A DNA stretch of 35,104 nt. It comes from Planctomycetaceae bacterium (GTDB taxonomy: Bacteria > Planctomycetota > Phycisphaerae > Phycisphaerales > SM1A02). The notes below the pieces were generated by a model. The model did no database searches and had not been told where the DNA came from. It saw only the letters and a program-made list of their open reading frames with translations. This document shows positions 25,108-33,026 of this stretch, piece after piece. Each line of letters starts with the position of its first letter. Within the stretch, counting starts at the first letter, position 1. Made by a program: the position numbers and the translations under genes. Where the stretch lies: contig JAJTGK010000009.1 of the NCBI GenBank assembly GCA_021297815.1, positions 1 to 35,104 on the forward strand, given 5' to 3'.

Positions 25108-25338
25108 ATGAAAGCGAACGACAAGAAGTCGAAGTCTGGCGGCGCCCTCATCGCGGGGCTCGGCTCGATCGGCGCCCTCGTGGTGACCTACATCATCGCG
25201 CTCGTCGCGACGAACCTGCTCATCTGGCTCGCGAGCCGCATGGTGACGCTGCCCATCTCGTTCGGCAGCACGATGACCTATGTCATCGCGCTGGTGCTGA
25301 CGGGCATCTTCTACTGGTACGACCGGAACAACCCGTAA
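25108..25338 (+). CDS. Small two-helix membrane protein
   Basis: The protein has 76 residues: a lysine-rich N-terminus (MKANDKKSKSGG), two hydrophobic helices at about 13-40 and 50-68, and an ending YWYDRNNP. A good Shine-Dalgarno GGGAGG sits 6 nt before the ATG. I do not recognise a family. The lysine-rich head should stay in the cytoplasm. Its position 13 bp after the Lgt-like gene suggests a joint role, for example as an accessory subunit. Because it is short, the coding call rests on the Shine-Dalgarno, on the topology and on the tight spacing. Confidence 0.8.
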   Translation: MKANDKKSKSGGALIAGLGSIGALVVTYIIALVATNLLIWLASRMVTLPISFGSTMTYVIALVLTGIFYWYDRNNP

Positions 25339-25424
25339 CTGCGCGGCGTGGCGGCGCGCATCGGCGGCGAAGGTGAGTTTCGGCCAACTTGGCACGACGC
25401 GCTTCGCGCGCGCCGCGGCGGCTG

Positions 25425-25430
25425 TACCTT
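25425..25430 (+). promoter_or_regulatory. Putative -10 element (TACCTT) of the subtilase gene
   Basis: TACCTT ends exactly 6 nt before the ATG at 25437. A TTGGCA lies at 25389-25394, but 30 nt away, too far to be a normal -35. The signal-peptide start and the hexamer together favour a leaderless transcript. Confidence 0.4.
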
Positions 25431-25436
25431 GACTCC

Positions 25437-26999
25437 ATGCTGACTGCCGCCGTCCTGTCTGCGCTGCTTGCTCTTCCCGCGCCCCCCGCCGCCGAGGCGC
25501 CGCGCCGTGCGGTCTGGGTGAGCATGGCGGGCAAGGCGATTCCGAAGGGTGGCGTGCGGCCCGAGCACACGCCGCTCACGCCGCGCGCGCTCGAGCGCCG
25601 CGCGCGGCTACGCACCGACAAGGGCCTGGTCGACGCGCGCGACCTGCCCATCGACCCCGCGCGCGTCGCGGGCGTGCTTGCCACGGGCGCGACCTACCGC
25701 ACGCAGAGCCGCTGGCTGAACGCCGTGTCGGTCGAGGCAAGCGACGCGGAGCTCCGCGCGATCATGCGCCTCCCGTTCGTGCGCACCGCGTGGCCGCTGC
25801 ACGCCTCGCAGCCCGACGCGCCCGACGCGTCGTCGCCCGTCGAGGGCGGCATCGCGGGCGGCGCGTATGGCTCGATGGAGTCGCAGCTCCTCCAGATCGA
25901 CATTCCGTCGCTGCACGCACGCGGCTTCCACGGCGAGGGCATGGTGATCGGCGTGCTCGACACGGGGTTCCGCCGCGTGCATGAGGCGTTCAACTCGGCC
26001 GAACACCCGCTCAGCGTGATCGCCGAGTGGGACTTCGTGTCGAACGACGGCAACACCGACATCGAGACGGGCGACGACCCGAACCAGCACAAGCACGGCA
26101 CCTGGATCCTGGGCACGCTTGCGGCGTACAAGCCTGGCTCGGCGGTCGGCGCGGCGTACGCGGCGCGGTTCATTCTCGCGAAGACCGAGGCCTATGCCAC
26201 CGAGACGGTCGTCGAGGAGGACTACTACGCGGCGGGCCTCGAGTTCATCGAGATGCACGGGGCCGACATCGCGACGAGTTCGCTCGGCTACATCGACTGG
26301 TACCTGCCCGAGGACCTCGACGGACAGACCGCGATCACCACGCAGGCGGTCAACATCGCGACCGCGAACGGCCTCGTGTGCCTGACCGCGGCGGGAAACC
26401 AGGGGCATGACTCCGATCCAGCCACGAACCATCTTGTTGCGCCTTCCGACGCGCTGTCGGTGATCGCCTGCGGCGCCGCCGACATCGCGGGCGCGACCGC
26501 GTCGTTCAGCTCCGACGGCCCGAGCGCCGACGGGCGCATCAAGCCCGAGGTCCTGGCGTGCGGCGTGGCGGTCGCAACGGTGCACTCGACGAATACGACG
26601 GGCTACTCGGCCGTGAGCGGCACGAGCCTCTCGACGCCGCTCGTCGCGGGTGCGGCCGCGCTCATCCTGCAGGCCCGCCGCGACTACGGCGTGGCGTCGA
26701 TCCGCTCGGCGCTGTGCGAGACGGCGTCCGACTTCGCGCTGTCGGGCACGCACGACCCGCTGTTCGTGCGCGGGTTCGGCGTGATCTCGGCGTTCGACGC
26801 GGCGAAAAAGAACCGCGCCGCCGAGGACCTGAACCTCGACGGCGCGGTCAACGCACAAGACCTCGCGACTCTTCTCTCCACATGGGGCTCCTGCAACGAT
26901 CCTGATCCTTCGACGGGCTACTGCATCTCCGACCTGACCCTGGACGGCATCACCGACGCCGCGGACCTTGCGCGTTTGCTCGGGAACTGGACGGGCTGA
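25437..26999 (+). CDS. Secreted subtilisin-like serine protease (S8) with dockerin-like tail
   Basis: The protein has 520 residues. A signal peptide (1-20) is followed by a propeptide-like region (about 25-120) and the S8 catalytic domain (about 150-450). The triad is Asp175 in GVLDTGF, His220 in HKHGTW and Ser397 in SGTSLSTP, with oxyanion Asn321 in AAGNQG; all are intact. The C-terminus (about 462-520) carries two dockerin-like units (LDGAVNAQDLATLLSTWG and LDGITDAADLARLLGNW), the same type as on the two cytochrome paralogues. It is expected to be secreted and perhaps held at the cell surface. The stop at 26997-26999 abuts the stop of the convergent SIMPL gene with no base between. Confidence 0.94.
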   Translation: MLTAAVLSALLALPAPPAAEAPRRAVWVSMAGKAIPKGGVRPEHTPLTPRALERRARLRTDKGLVDARDLPIDPARVAGVLATGATYRTQSRWLNAVSVEASDAELRAIMRLPFVRTAWPLHASQPDAPDASSPVEGGIAGGAYGSMESQLLQIDIPSLHARGFHGEGMVIGVLDTGFRRVHEAFNSAEHPLSVIAEWDFVSNDGNTDIETGDDPNQHKHGTWILGTLAAYKPGSAVGAAYAARFILAKTEAYATETVVEEDYYAAGLEFIEMHGADIATSSLGYIDWYLPEDLDGQTAITTQAVNIATANGLVCLTAAGNQGHDSDPATNHLVAPSDALSVIACGAADIAGATASFSSDGPSADGRIKPEVLACGVAVATVHSTNTTGYSAVSGTSLSTPLVAGAAALILQARRDYGVASIRSALCETASDFALSGTHDPLFVRGFGVISAFDAAKKNRAAEDLNLDGAVNAQDLATLLSTWGSCNDPDPSTGYCISDLTLDGITDAADLARLLGNWTG

Positions 27000-27848
27000 T
27001 CAGCGGACGGCGTATTCGAGCGTGACCACGACGCGCGCGGTCTTGTCGATCGCGTCGGTGTCGTACTCGCCGTAGTCGCTCGAGCTCGACGACCCGCGCG
27101 AGACGATCTGGTACACGCCCTGCGAGGCGCTCACGAGGCCGCCGACCGCGCTGCCTGAGCCGCGGGCGAGCGTCTGCGCGCGCTCATAGGCGTTCGCGGT
27201 GGCCTTCTCGAGGAGCTCGAGCTTCGTCTTCTCGATCGTGCTCACCGTGAAGCTCGGCGTGCCCGTCGACGCCTCGAAGCCGAGCTTGACGAGGGCGCCC
27301 GTGACCTCGGTGGCCGCAGTGCGGATCACCTCGAGCTTGCTCGAACGCACGCCGAGGCTCTGCGACAGGACATACGCCTCGAGTTCGTTCGTGGCGTTGC
27401 CCTTCTCGTCGCGCTTGTAGACCTTCGAGATCGACACGCTGCCCGTCGTCAGCTCGTCGGCGGTGAAGCCCTTTGCCTCGATGAACGCGCGCAGCGCCGC
27501 CATCGCGCTCTCGCGCGCGGCGTCGGCCTCGGCCAGCGTGGCTGCGCGGCCGCTCACGCTCGTCCACCACGAGCCGCGGTCGCTGGTCACATCGAGCTCC
27601 GCCACGCCCTTCACGCGGATAGTGTTGTCCTGCTTCATGGTGCGCAGCGCGAGACCGATCTTGTCGCTCGCCCCGAGCACGCCGAACGCAAGCGCCGCTC
27701 CCAGCAGGAACACGCCCGCACCTGGCGTGGCGACCCAGCCCGCGACGCGCGAAAGCACGCCGCGGCGAGCCGCTGCCTGCATCGATTCTCCCGCCCCGCC
27801 CCGCGTGCCCGCGTGCGGCTCCGAACCCGATTCCGATGGACCCGACAT
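27000..27848 (-). CDS. SIMPL-domain (DUF541) membrane-anchored periplasmic protein
   Basis: The protein has 282 residues from the ATG at 27848, chosen because GGGAGG stands 4 nt before it; longer in-frame versions would begin with unlikely Trp/Arg-rich sequence. A short cytoplasmic head is followed by a membrane helix (about 44-62). The SIMPL/DUF541 domain then runs to the end: IRVKGVAELDVTSDRGSW, LTTGSVSISKVYKRDEKG, and DKTARVVVTLEYAV at the C-terminus. Proteins of this family (for example E. coli YggE) are linked to oxidative or envelope stress and form ring assemblies; the molecular function is open. A strong promoter about 160 bp upstream implies a long 5' leader. The gene converges tightly with the subtilase gene. 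Confidence 0.9.
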   Translation of the reverse strand: MSGPSESGSEPHAGTRGGAGESMQAAARRGVLSRVAGWVATPGAGVFLLGAALAFGVLGASDKIGLALRTMKQDNTIRVKGVAELDVTSDRGSWWTSVSGRAATLAEADAARESAMAALRAFIEAKGFTADELTTGSVSISKVYKRDEKGNATNELEAYVLSQSLGVRSSKLEVIRTAATEVTGALVKLGFEASTGTPSFTVSTIEKTKLELLEKATANAYERAQTLARGSGSAVGGLVSASQGVYQIVSRGSSSSSDYGEYDTDAIDKTARVVVTLEYAVR

Positions 27849-27881
27849 GACGCCTCCCTGCGCATTCGCCTCGGACCGACG

Positions 27882-27893
27882 CGCATGCATGCG
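27882..27893. promoter_or_regulatory. 12-bp perfect palindrome in the SIMPL gene leader
   Basis: CGCATGCATGCG is a perfect palindrome 34 nt upstream of the SIMPL start and inside the predicted transcribed leader. It could be an operator or part of an RNA fold; no known factor is assigned. Confidence 0.3.
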
Positions 27894-28008
27894 TTGCACC
27901 TGCACGGCATACATGCGTTCCCACCGCACGAAACTCCACCGCGCGCGCCACCATGCGCACGCGTTTCCCATGGCGTTCCAAACTGTGTCGTTCTCCGAGG
28001 TGGCGCGG

Positions 28009-28036
28009 AGGGTACGAACGCGCCCACCGCTGTCAA
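28009..28036 (-). promoter_or_regulatory. Strong sigma-70-type promoter (TTGACA-N16-TACCCT) upstream of the SIMPL gene
   Basis: On the minus strand a perfect -35 TTGACA (28036-28031) and TACCCT (28014-28009) are separated by 16 nt. Transcription would start near 28002, giving a leader of about 154 nt before the ATG at 27848. The 249-bp stretch between the SIMPL and sulfatase genes holds this promoter, the leader and the palindrome; I see no gene in it. Confidence 0.6.
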
Positions 28037-28097
28037 CATGGAATCCGCGCGGATTGCCGAAGTCGCGAAATCGACCGAGACGCCCCGCTTCCGTCGG

Positions 28098-29756
28098 CTA
28101 CTCGCCCTGAACGGGGGCCGCGACGGGAGCCACGACAGCCGCCGGCTCCGCGGGCACCGCGTAGCGCGCCCGTGCCCGCTCGAGCTCCGCGAGCATCCCC
28201 TCCTTCAGCCCCTCGTGGTCGGGGTCGTCGGCCAGGTTTGTGAGCTCCATCGGGTCGAACCGCGTCACATACAGCTCGAGCAGCGGCCCGCCGTCCTTTC
28301 CCTTGAGATCGAGGTAGCGGATGAGCTTCGCCCCATCGGTCGCAACACCCTCGTGGCGCGGCACCGTGTGCGGGCCCTTCGACTCCTCGAAGCGGTAGTA
28401 GACCGACGGGCGGAAGCCCGCGATCGCGCGGTCGCCATCGCGCAGTATGGGAATCAGGCTCTCGCCCTGCATGTCGGCAGGGACCTTGATCCCCGCCGCC
28501 TCGAGAAAGGTCGGGGCGAAGTCGAGGTTCTGCGCGAGCGCCTTGGTCGCGCCACCCGCGGCCGCGACGCCTGGCCAGCGCACGAGAAGCGGCATCTGGA
28601 AGCTGGTGTCGTACATCCAGCGCTTGTCGTACCACCCGTACTCGCCGAGGTACCAGCCCTGGTCGCTCGTGTAGACCACGATCGTGTCCTTCGCAAGGTC
28701 GAGGCGATCGAGCGCGTCGAGGATGCCGCCGACCGAGTCGTCGACCCCCTGCGCGGTGCGCAGGTAGTCCTTCGCGTAGCGCTGGAACTTCCACGAGGTC
28801 TGCGCGCGGGCGTCCATCGTGGGAAACGCCGCGACGAGCGCCTCGTTCTCGGCGCGGTACGCGGCCGCGACCGCCTCGCGCGCCCCCGCGGGAATGCGCG
28901 CAAGCTCGTTCGTCATCCACTGGTCGAGGTTCCCCTTCTTGCGGTCGGGGAAGAGCTGTGCGAACGGCACCTTGAGGTCGTACTCCCAGGTCAGGTCGCG
29001 GTCGATCTGCATCGCCTGCAGCGCGCCCGCGGGGCTGCGCGCGGCGGGGTCGAGGAAGAGCGTGCTTGGCTCGGGAATGGTCACGCCCGCGAAGAGGCCG
29101 AGGTGGCGCTCGCACGGCATCCAGTTGCGGTGCGGCGCCTTGTGATGCACGAGGAGCGCGAAGGGCGTGCCCTGCTTCGCGCCCGCGGCGAGCGACTCGA
29201 GGCGCGCCAGCGCATTCGCGTGGATGAGGTCGGTCGCATGCCCCTCGCGCGTCGTGCGCGTGCCGTTCACCAGGAAGGTCGGGTTCCAGTAGTCGCCCTG
29301 CCCGACGAGCACATCCCAATGGTCGAAGCCCGTCGGGTCGCTCTCGAGGTGCCACTTGCCCACGACCTCGGTGCGGTAGCCCGCGGCCCGCAGCAGCTTC
29401 GGGAATGTCTGCTGCGTGTTGTCGAAGCGCTGGTCGTTGCGCGCGAAGCCGTTCGCGTGCGAGTGCTTGCTCGTGAGCATGACCGCGCGCGACGGGCCGC
29501 AGATCGCGTTGGTCACGCACGCGCGGTCGAAGCGCATGCCCTCGCGCGCCAGGCGGTCGATGCCAGGGGTCGACACGACGCCTGGCGCGGCCTTCGCGCC
29601 GTAGCACGAGATGGCCTGCTTGCCGTGGTCGTCGGACATGATGAAGACGATGTTCGGGCGCGCGGCAGCGCGTGGCTGCTGGTCGGGCGCGGCATGCGTG
29701 GCGGCGGGAGCGGCGAGCGCGGAAAGCGCGGCGAGCAGCGTGCAGAGGCGCGTCAT
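28098..29756 (-). CDS. Secreted sulfatase (type I, CGPSR active site)
   Basis: The protein has 552 residues with an N-terminal signal peptide (cleavage near THA-AP). Metal ligands are seen in FIMSDDHGKQ (38-47); the active-site signature is C86-G-P-S-R90, and Cys86 is the formylglycine precursor. GKWHLES and the block SDQGWYLGEYGWYDKRWMY are typical of sulfatases acting on N-acetylglucosamine-6-sulfate and related sugars; that substrate is only a suggestion. The C-terminus is extended by a Pro/Ala/Val-rich tail. It begins 9 nt behind the S9 peptidase stop and is very likely co-transcribed with it. The TAAGGT 6 nt before its ATG resembles a -10 but contains the peptidase stop codon, so a separate promoter is uncertain. 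Confidence 0.94.
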   Translation of the reverse strand: MTRLCTLLAALSALAAPAATHAAPDQQPRAAARPNIVFIMSDDHGKQAISCYGAKAAPGVVSTPGIDRLAREGMRFDRACVTNAICGPSRAVMLTSKHSHANGFARNDQRFDNTQQTFPKLLRAAGYRTEVVGKWHLESDPTGFDHWDVLVGQGDYWNPTFLVNGTRTTREGHATDLIHANALARLESLAAGAKQGTPFALLVHHKAPHRNWMPCERHLGLFAGVTIPEPSTLFLDPAARSPAGALQAMQIDRDLTWEYDLKVPFAQLFPDRKKGNLDQWMTNELARIPAGAREAVAAAYRAENEALVAAFPTMDARAQTSWKFQRYAKDYLRTAQGVDDSVGGILDALDRLDLAKDTIVVYTSDQGWYLGEYGWYDKRWMYDTSFQMPLLVRWPGVAAAGGATKALAQNLDFAPTFLEAAGIKVPADMQGESLIPILRDGDRAIAGFRPSVYYRFEESKGPHTVPRHEGVATDGAKLIRYLDLKGKDGGPLLELYVTRFDPMELTNLADDPDHEGLKEGMLAELERARARYAVPAEPAAVVAPVAAPVQGE

Positions 29757-29765
29757 GCGCGCACC

Positions 29766-32337
29766 TTACCGCGGCGGGCCGAGGTGGCTCAGGAGGAACT
29801 GCGCGCGGCGCGCGTTGCCGTAGTTGCTTTCGGCCGCGCCGTGGCCCGCGTCGGGCAGGACGAGGAGCTCGAAGTCCTTGCCTGCGTCGACCAGCCGCTG
29901 CGCGACCTGCATGGTGGTGGCGGGGTCGACATTCTCGTCGAGCCCTCCGACCACGAGCATGAGCGCGCCGCCAAGCCGCGCGGCGTCCTCGGCGTTCGAG
30001 CTGCGTGCGTAGCTCTCGTCGACGGGCCAGCCCATCCACTGCTCGTTCCACCAGATCTTGTCCATGCGGTTGTCGTGGCAGCCGCAGTCGGCCACGGCGA
30101 CCTTGTAGATGTCGGCGTGGTCGAGCACGGCGCGCATCGCATTCTGCCCGCCCGCGCTGCCGCCGAAGATGCCCACGCGTGCGAGGTCGGCCGCGGGCTC
30201 GTGCGCGGCGAGCGCGCGCAGCCACGCGACTCGGTCGGGGAAGCCCGAATCCTTCAGGTTCTTCCAGCACACATCGTGGAAGGCCTTCGAGCGCCAGTTC
30301 GTGCCCATGCCGTCGATCTGCACCACGATCGCGCCGAGCTCGGCGTACTCGCGCGAGCGGCTCGAGAGGTCGAACCACTTCGGCACATGCTGGCCGTGCG
30401 GGCCTGCGTAGATGTTCTCGATGATCGGATACCTGCGCGCGGGGTCGAAGCCGCTCGGGCGGAAGACGAGCCCGTGGATGTCGGTCGTGCCGTCGCGGCC
30501 CTTGGCGACGAAGCGCTCGGGCGCGCGCCAGCCCGCGGCGCGCATGGCCGAATCGTCGGCGGCGCCGAGCGTGGCGATGACGGCGCCGTCGCGCGTGCGG
30601 CGGAGCTCGTAGACGGGCGGCGCGTCGGCGCGCGCGCACGCAGACGAGCGCCGAGCGGTCGGGCGAGAAGTCGACGCGGCAGGTGCCGTCGCCCGAGGTG
30701 AGCATGACGCGCTCGCCCGTGTCGATCGAGACGCGCGCGAAGTGCACCTGGTACGGGTCCTGCGCGGGGTCGTGGCCCATGATCGCGACATCGACCGTGC
30801 GCGCGCGCGGGTCGACATGCTCGACGCGGCGCACCACGCTCGTGCCCGCGGTGACCTTGCGCTTCACCAGGCCCGTGGCAACATCGACCAGCACGAGGTT
30901 GTTCCAGCCGTACCGCTCGGTCATCCAGAGCAACTCGCCCGTCTCGTCGAGCCAGTGCATCCAGATCTTGTTCGTGTAGTCGACGAAGGTCGGGAACGAC
31001 TCCTCGGCGATGGCGCGCGTGGCGCCCGTCGCGAGGTCGACCCCGACGAGGCGCACGACCTGGTGCCCGCGCTGGTTGTAGAGGAACGCCGCCTCGCGGC
31101 CGCTTGGCAGGAAGCGCACGCGGTCGATCGACCAGGGTGTCGCGAAGAGCGCGGGGTCGAGCGTGATCTCGCGCGCCCTTATCGCGTCGCCCGCGCGCTC
31201 GACGCGGAAGAGCCGCGGCGACGGGCGGTCGATCTCGTCGCCCGGCTTCGTGTAGTTCAGGGTCCTCAGCTTCGGCTGCAGCTGGTCCTTGGGCGCGGTC
31301 TCGACGATGTGCACGGGGCGCGGCGGCGCGCGCTTCACCTTGAGCGCGAGCACCGCGTCGCGCGCGGGCGAGATCCAGTGGGCGTCGTAGGCGTCGCCCG
31401 CGGCGCCGTCGGCGGTGCGGAAGAACTCGACGCCTTCGGCGCGGAAGACGAGGTTCGGGCCGTCGCGCGCGACCTCGTACGCGGGCAGCGCGGGCTCGGC
31501 CTGCGTCTCGCGCGCGCCGTCGCGGTCGGACTCCTTCTGGCCATCGAGCGTGTCGACGGCCTCGGGCCCCGCAGGCGGCGGGTCGCCGATCGCGACCGTG
31601 CGGTCGACATCGCTCGCCACGACATGGCCGAGGTCGCGGCCCGACGCCGTGCGCACGAACCACGCGTGCCCGCCGAAGGTGTGCTGGCGACGCGACGCGC
31701 CTGCATCGATGCGGCCGTACGAGCGCTCGTTCGACGCGCGGTCGACCCAGAAGAGCTCGACAGGCTCGCCGAGGCGGTTCACGAACTCGAGGTGCACCGA
31801 GGCGCCCTGCCCACGGCTGCGGCGCTTGCCTGGCGAGAGCGCGGTCTCGAGCAAGACGCGCGCAGCGGGGTCGCGTTCAGCGACCACGCCCCCGCCGAGC
31901 GCGCAGACGACGGGCTCGTCGCGGCCCTCGAGCGCGAGCGCCACGCGTTCGCCCGACACCGACACGCCGCGCACGGGAAGGCGGCGCGCCGCGTCGGGCG
32001 TGCCGAGGAGCTGCGCAACCGCCGCGTGGTCGAAGAGCGGGCGCCGCGCGTCGGCGCCGTCCTGTGCTGCGTCGCACAACCACCACTGCCGCGCGCCGTC
32101 GCGCGCTGTTTCAGCAAACCAGCAGCGCGACCCGTCGATCCAGGTGCGCGGCCCGACGGGGTCGTGGTACTGCGCGGTCTGGGAAGAGATGCGGGCGCGC
32201 GCGGCGTCGATCGCCGAGCGGGTCGAATCGAGCGTCGGGTCGGGCGTTGTGCTGGGCGCCGTGTGGAGCGAGCTGCCCGACACGGCCGTCGAGGCGGCGA
32301 ACGCAAGCGATGCGGCGACGGCGAAGGCGCGGATCAT
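29766..32337 (-). pseudogene. S9-family prolyl oligopeptidase (DPP IV-like), interrupted by a frameshift
   Basis: Together the two frames encode about 856 residues. The first frame (32337 to about 30637) gives a signal peptide and a DPP IV-type N-terminal propeller (VHIVETAPKDQLQPKLRTLNY, FLPSGREAAFLYNQRGHQ, then FSPDRSALVCVRA). At a (GC)5 run (30628-30637) the reading frame shifts by +1 (equivalently -2). The second frame, down to the TAA at 29766, carries the intact alpha/beta hydrolase: nucleophile Ser in GIFGGSAGGQ (30156-30158), Asp in GGLDENVDP (29937-29939) and His in DAGHGAAES (29841-29843). Both parts look fully constrained. The break may be an assembly error, a very recent mutation or a slippage site. 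The enzyme would cleave peptides outside the cytoplasm. It is the first gene of a likely operon with the sulfatase. Confidence 0.85.
30628..30637. repeat. (GC)5 dinucleotide run at the S9 peptidase frameshift
   Basis: Ten alternating G/C bases lie exactly where the two coding frames of the peptidase meet. Loss of one GC unit from an ancestral (GC)6 would explain the frame change. Confidence 0.7.
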
Positions 32338-32343
32338 CCGCGC

Positions 32344-32349
32344 AGTCTA
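32344..32349 (-). promoter_or_regulatory. Putative -10 element (TAGACT) of the S9 peptidase
   Basis: TAGACT on the minus strand ends exactly 6 nt before the ATG at 32337. No Shine-Dalgarno is present. It lies in the 41-bp gap behind the small lipoprotein gene. Confidence 0.45.
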
Positions 32350-32378
32350 TGGCGGGGAGTCGCGGCAGCCCGTCGCGC

Positions 32379-33026
32379 TCAGCGCTTCGGCTGCATGTCG
32401 CCGTACAGGATCCAGCCCATGGCGGCGCGGTCTGCCTCGCTCCAGCGGTCGTCCCACATGTAGCCGTTGATCGGTTTCCACGCCTGCTCGACGCGGGCCT
32501 CGAGCGCGTAGTAGCGCTTGCGGTCGTCGTCGGTCGCGCTGCCGTCGGCGAGCTTCACGCCGAGCGGGTAGAGCTCGCGGCGCAGCTCGATGTAGCGCGC
32601 CGAAAGGCCGCGGAACTCGTTGAAGCGCGAGGTGCGCGCGAGGACCTTGAAGGGCTCCTCTTCGCCCGAGCCGCCCGCCGCCGAGGCGCCTGCCGATGGG
32701 TCGACGGTGGCAGCGCTCGAGGACTGCGTGGTGTCGGGCACGGCCGCGGCGGTGGCCGAGGTCGAAAGGCCCTGCGGGTTCGCGGGCGTGCTGCCAAGGG
32801 GCGCGTCGGTGCGGCGCATCGGAGCGCCCATCGGGGCGGCTGCGGCGCCCGAGGCGGGCTCGTCGGCCGAGGCGTTCGCGCCAGGCGCGGGGGCCGACGA
32901 ACTCGACGCCGAACTCGACGCCGAACTCATCGACGAACCCGGCACGCCGAAGTTGTAGTTGCGGTCTTCGCCGCAACCGACCGCTGCCGCGATCGCCGCG
33001 GCCGCGCACGCGAAACCCGCGCGCAT
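32379..33026 (-). CDS. Small lipoprotein with Ser/Ala-rich linker
   Basis: The protein has 215 residues. The lipoprotein signal ends in the lipobox AVGC (Cys18). A long low-complexity linker rich in Ser, Ala and Pro follows (about 30-125), part of it made by a 12-bp tandem repeat. The C-terminal 90 residues form a compact, charged and helical domain (RFNEFRGLSARYIELRRELYP, then RVEQAWKPINGYMWDDRW). I do not recognise a family. Its ATG shares one base with the stop of the prepilin gene (TGATG), so the two are translationally coupled and probably work together, perhaps as an outer-membrane anchor or pilotin for a pseudopilus; that role is inference. Confidence 0.85.
   Translation of the reverse strand: MRAGFACAAAAIAAAVGCGEDRNYNFGVPGSSMSSASSSASSSSAPAPGANASADEPASGAAAAPMGAPMRRTDAPLGSTPANPQGLSTSATAAAVPDTTQSSSAATVDPSAGASAAGGSGEEEPFKVLARTSRFNEFRGLSARYIELRRELYPLGVKLADGSATDDDRKRYYALEARVEQAWKPINGYMWDDRWSEADRAAMGWILYGDMQPKR
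32896..32928. repeat. 12-bp tandem repeat within the lipoprotein linker
   Basis: Two perfect copies of GACGCCGAACTC (32905-32916 and 32917-32928) follow a shortened 9-bp copy (32896-32904). On the coding strand they give Ser/Ala units. Copy-number change would lengthen or shorten the linker by four residues without a frameshift. Confidence 0.7.

Noticed and set aside
25389-25394. TTGGCA as a -35 for the subtilase gene
   Set aside because: The distance to TACCTT is 30 nt, well outside normal spacing.
29763-29768. TAAGGT 6 nt before the sulfatase ATG at 29756 as a -10 element
   Set aside because: The hexamer contains the TAA stop of the S9 peptidase and the two genes look co-transcribed, so the match may be accidental; left out of the promoter list.
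28033-30627. Continuation of the S9 N-terminal frame past the (GC)5 run to 28033, giving an apparent 1434-residue protein
   Set aside because: After the GC run the residues are Arg/Ala-rich noise, while the conserved hydrolase and the sulfatase are in other frames.
27813-30701. Long plus-strand open frame of 962 codons opposite the sulfatase and S9 peptidase
   Set aside because: It spans two real genes on the other strand and has no recognisable domain.
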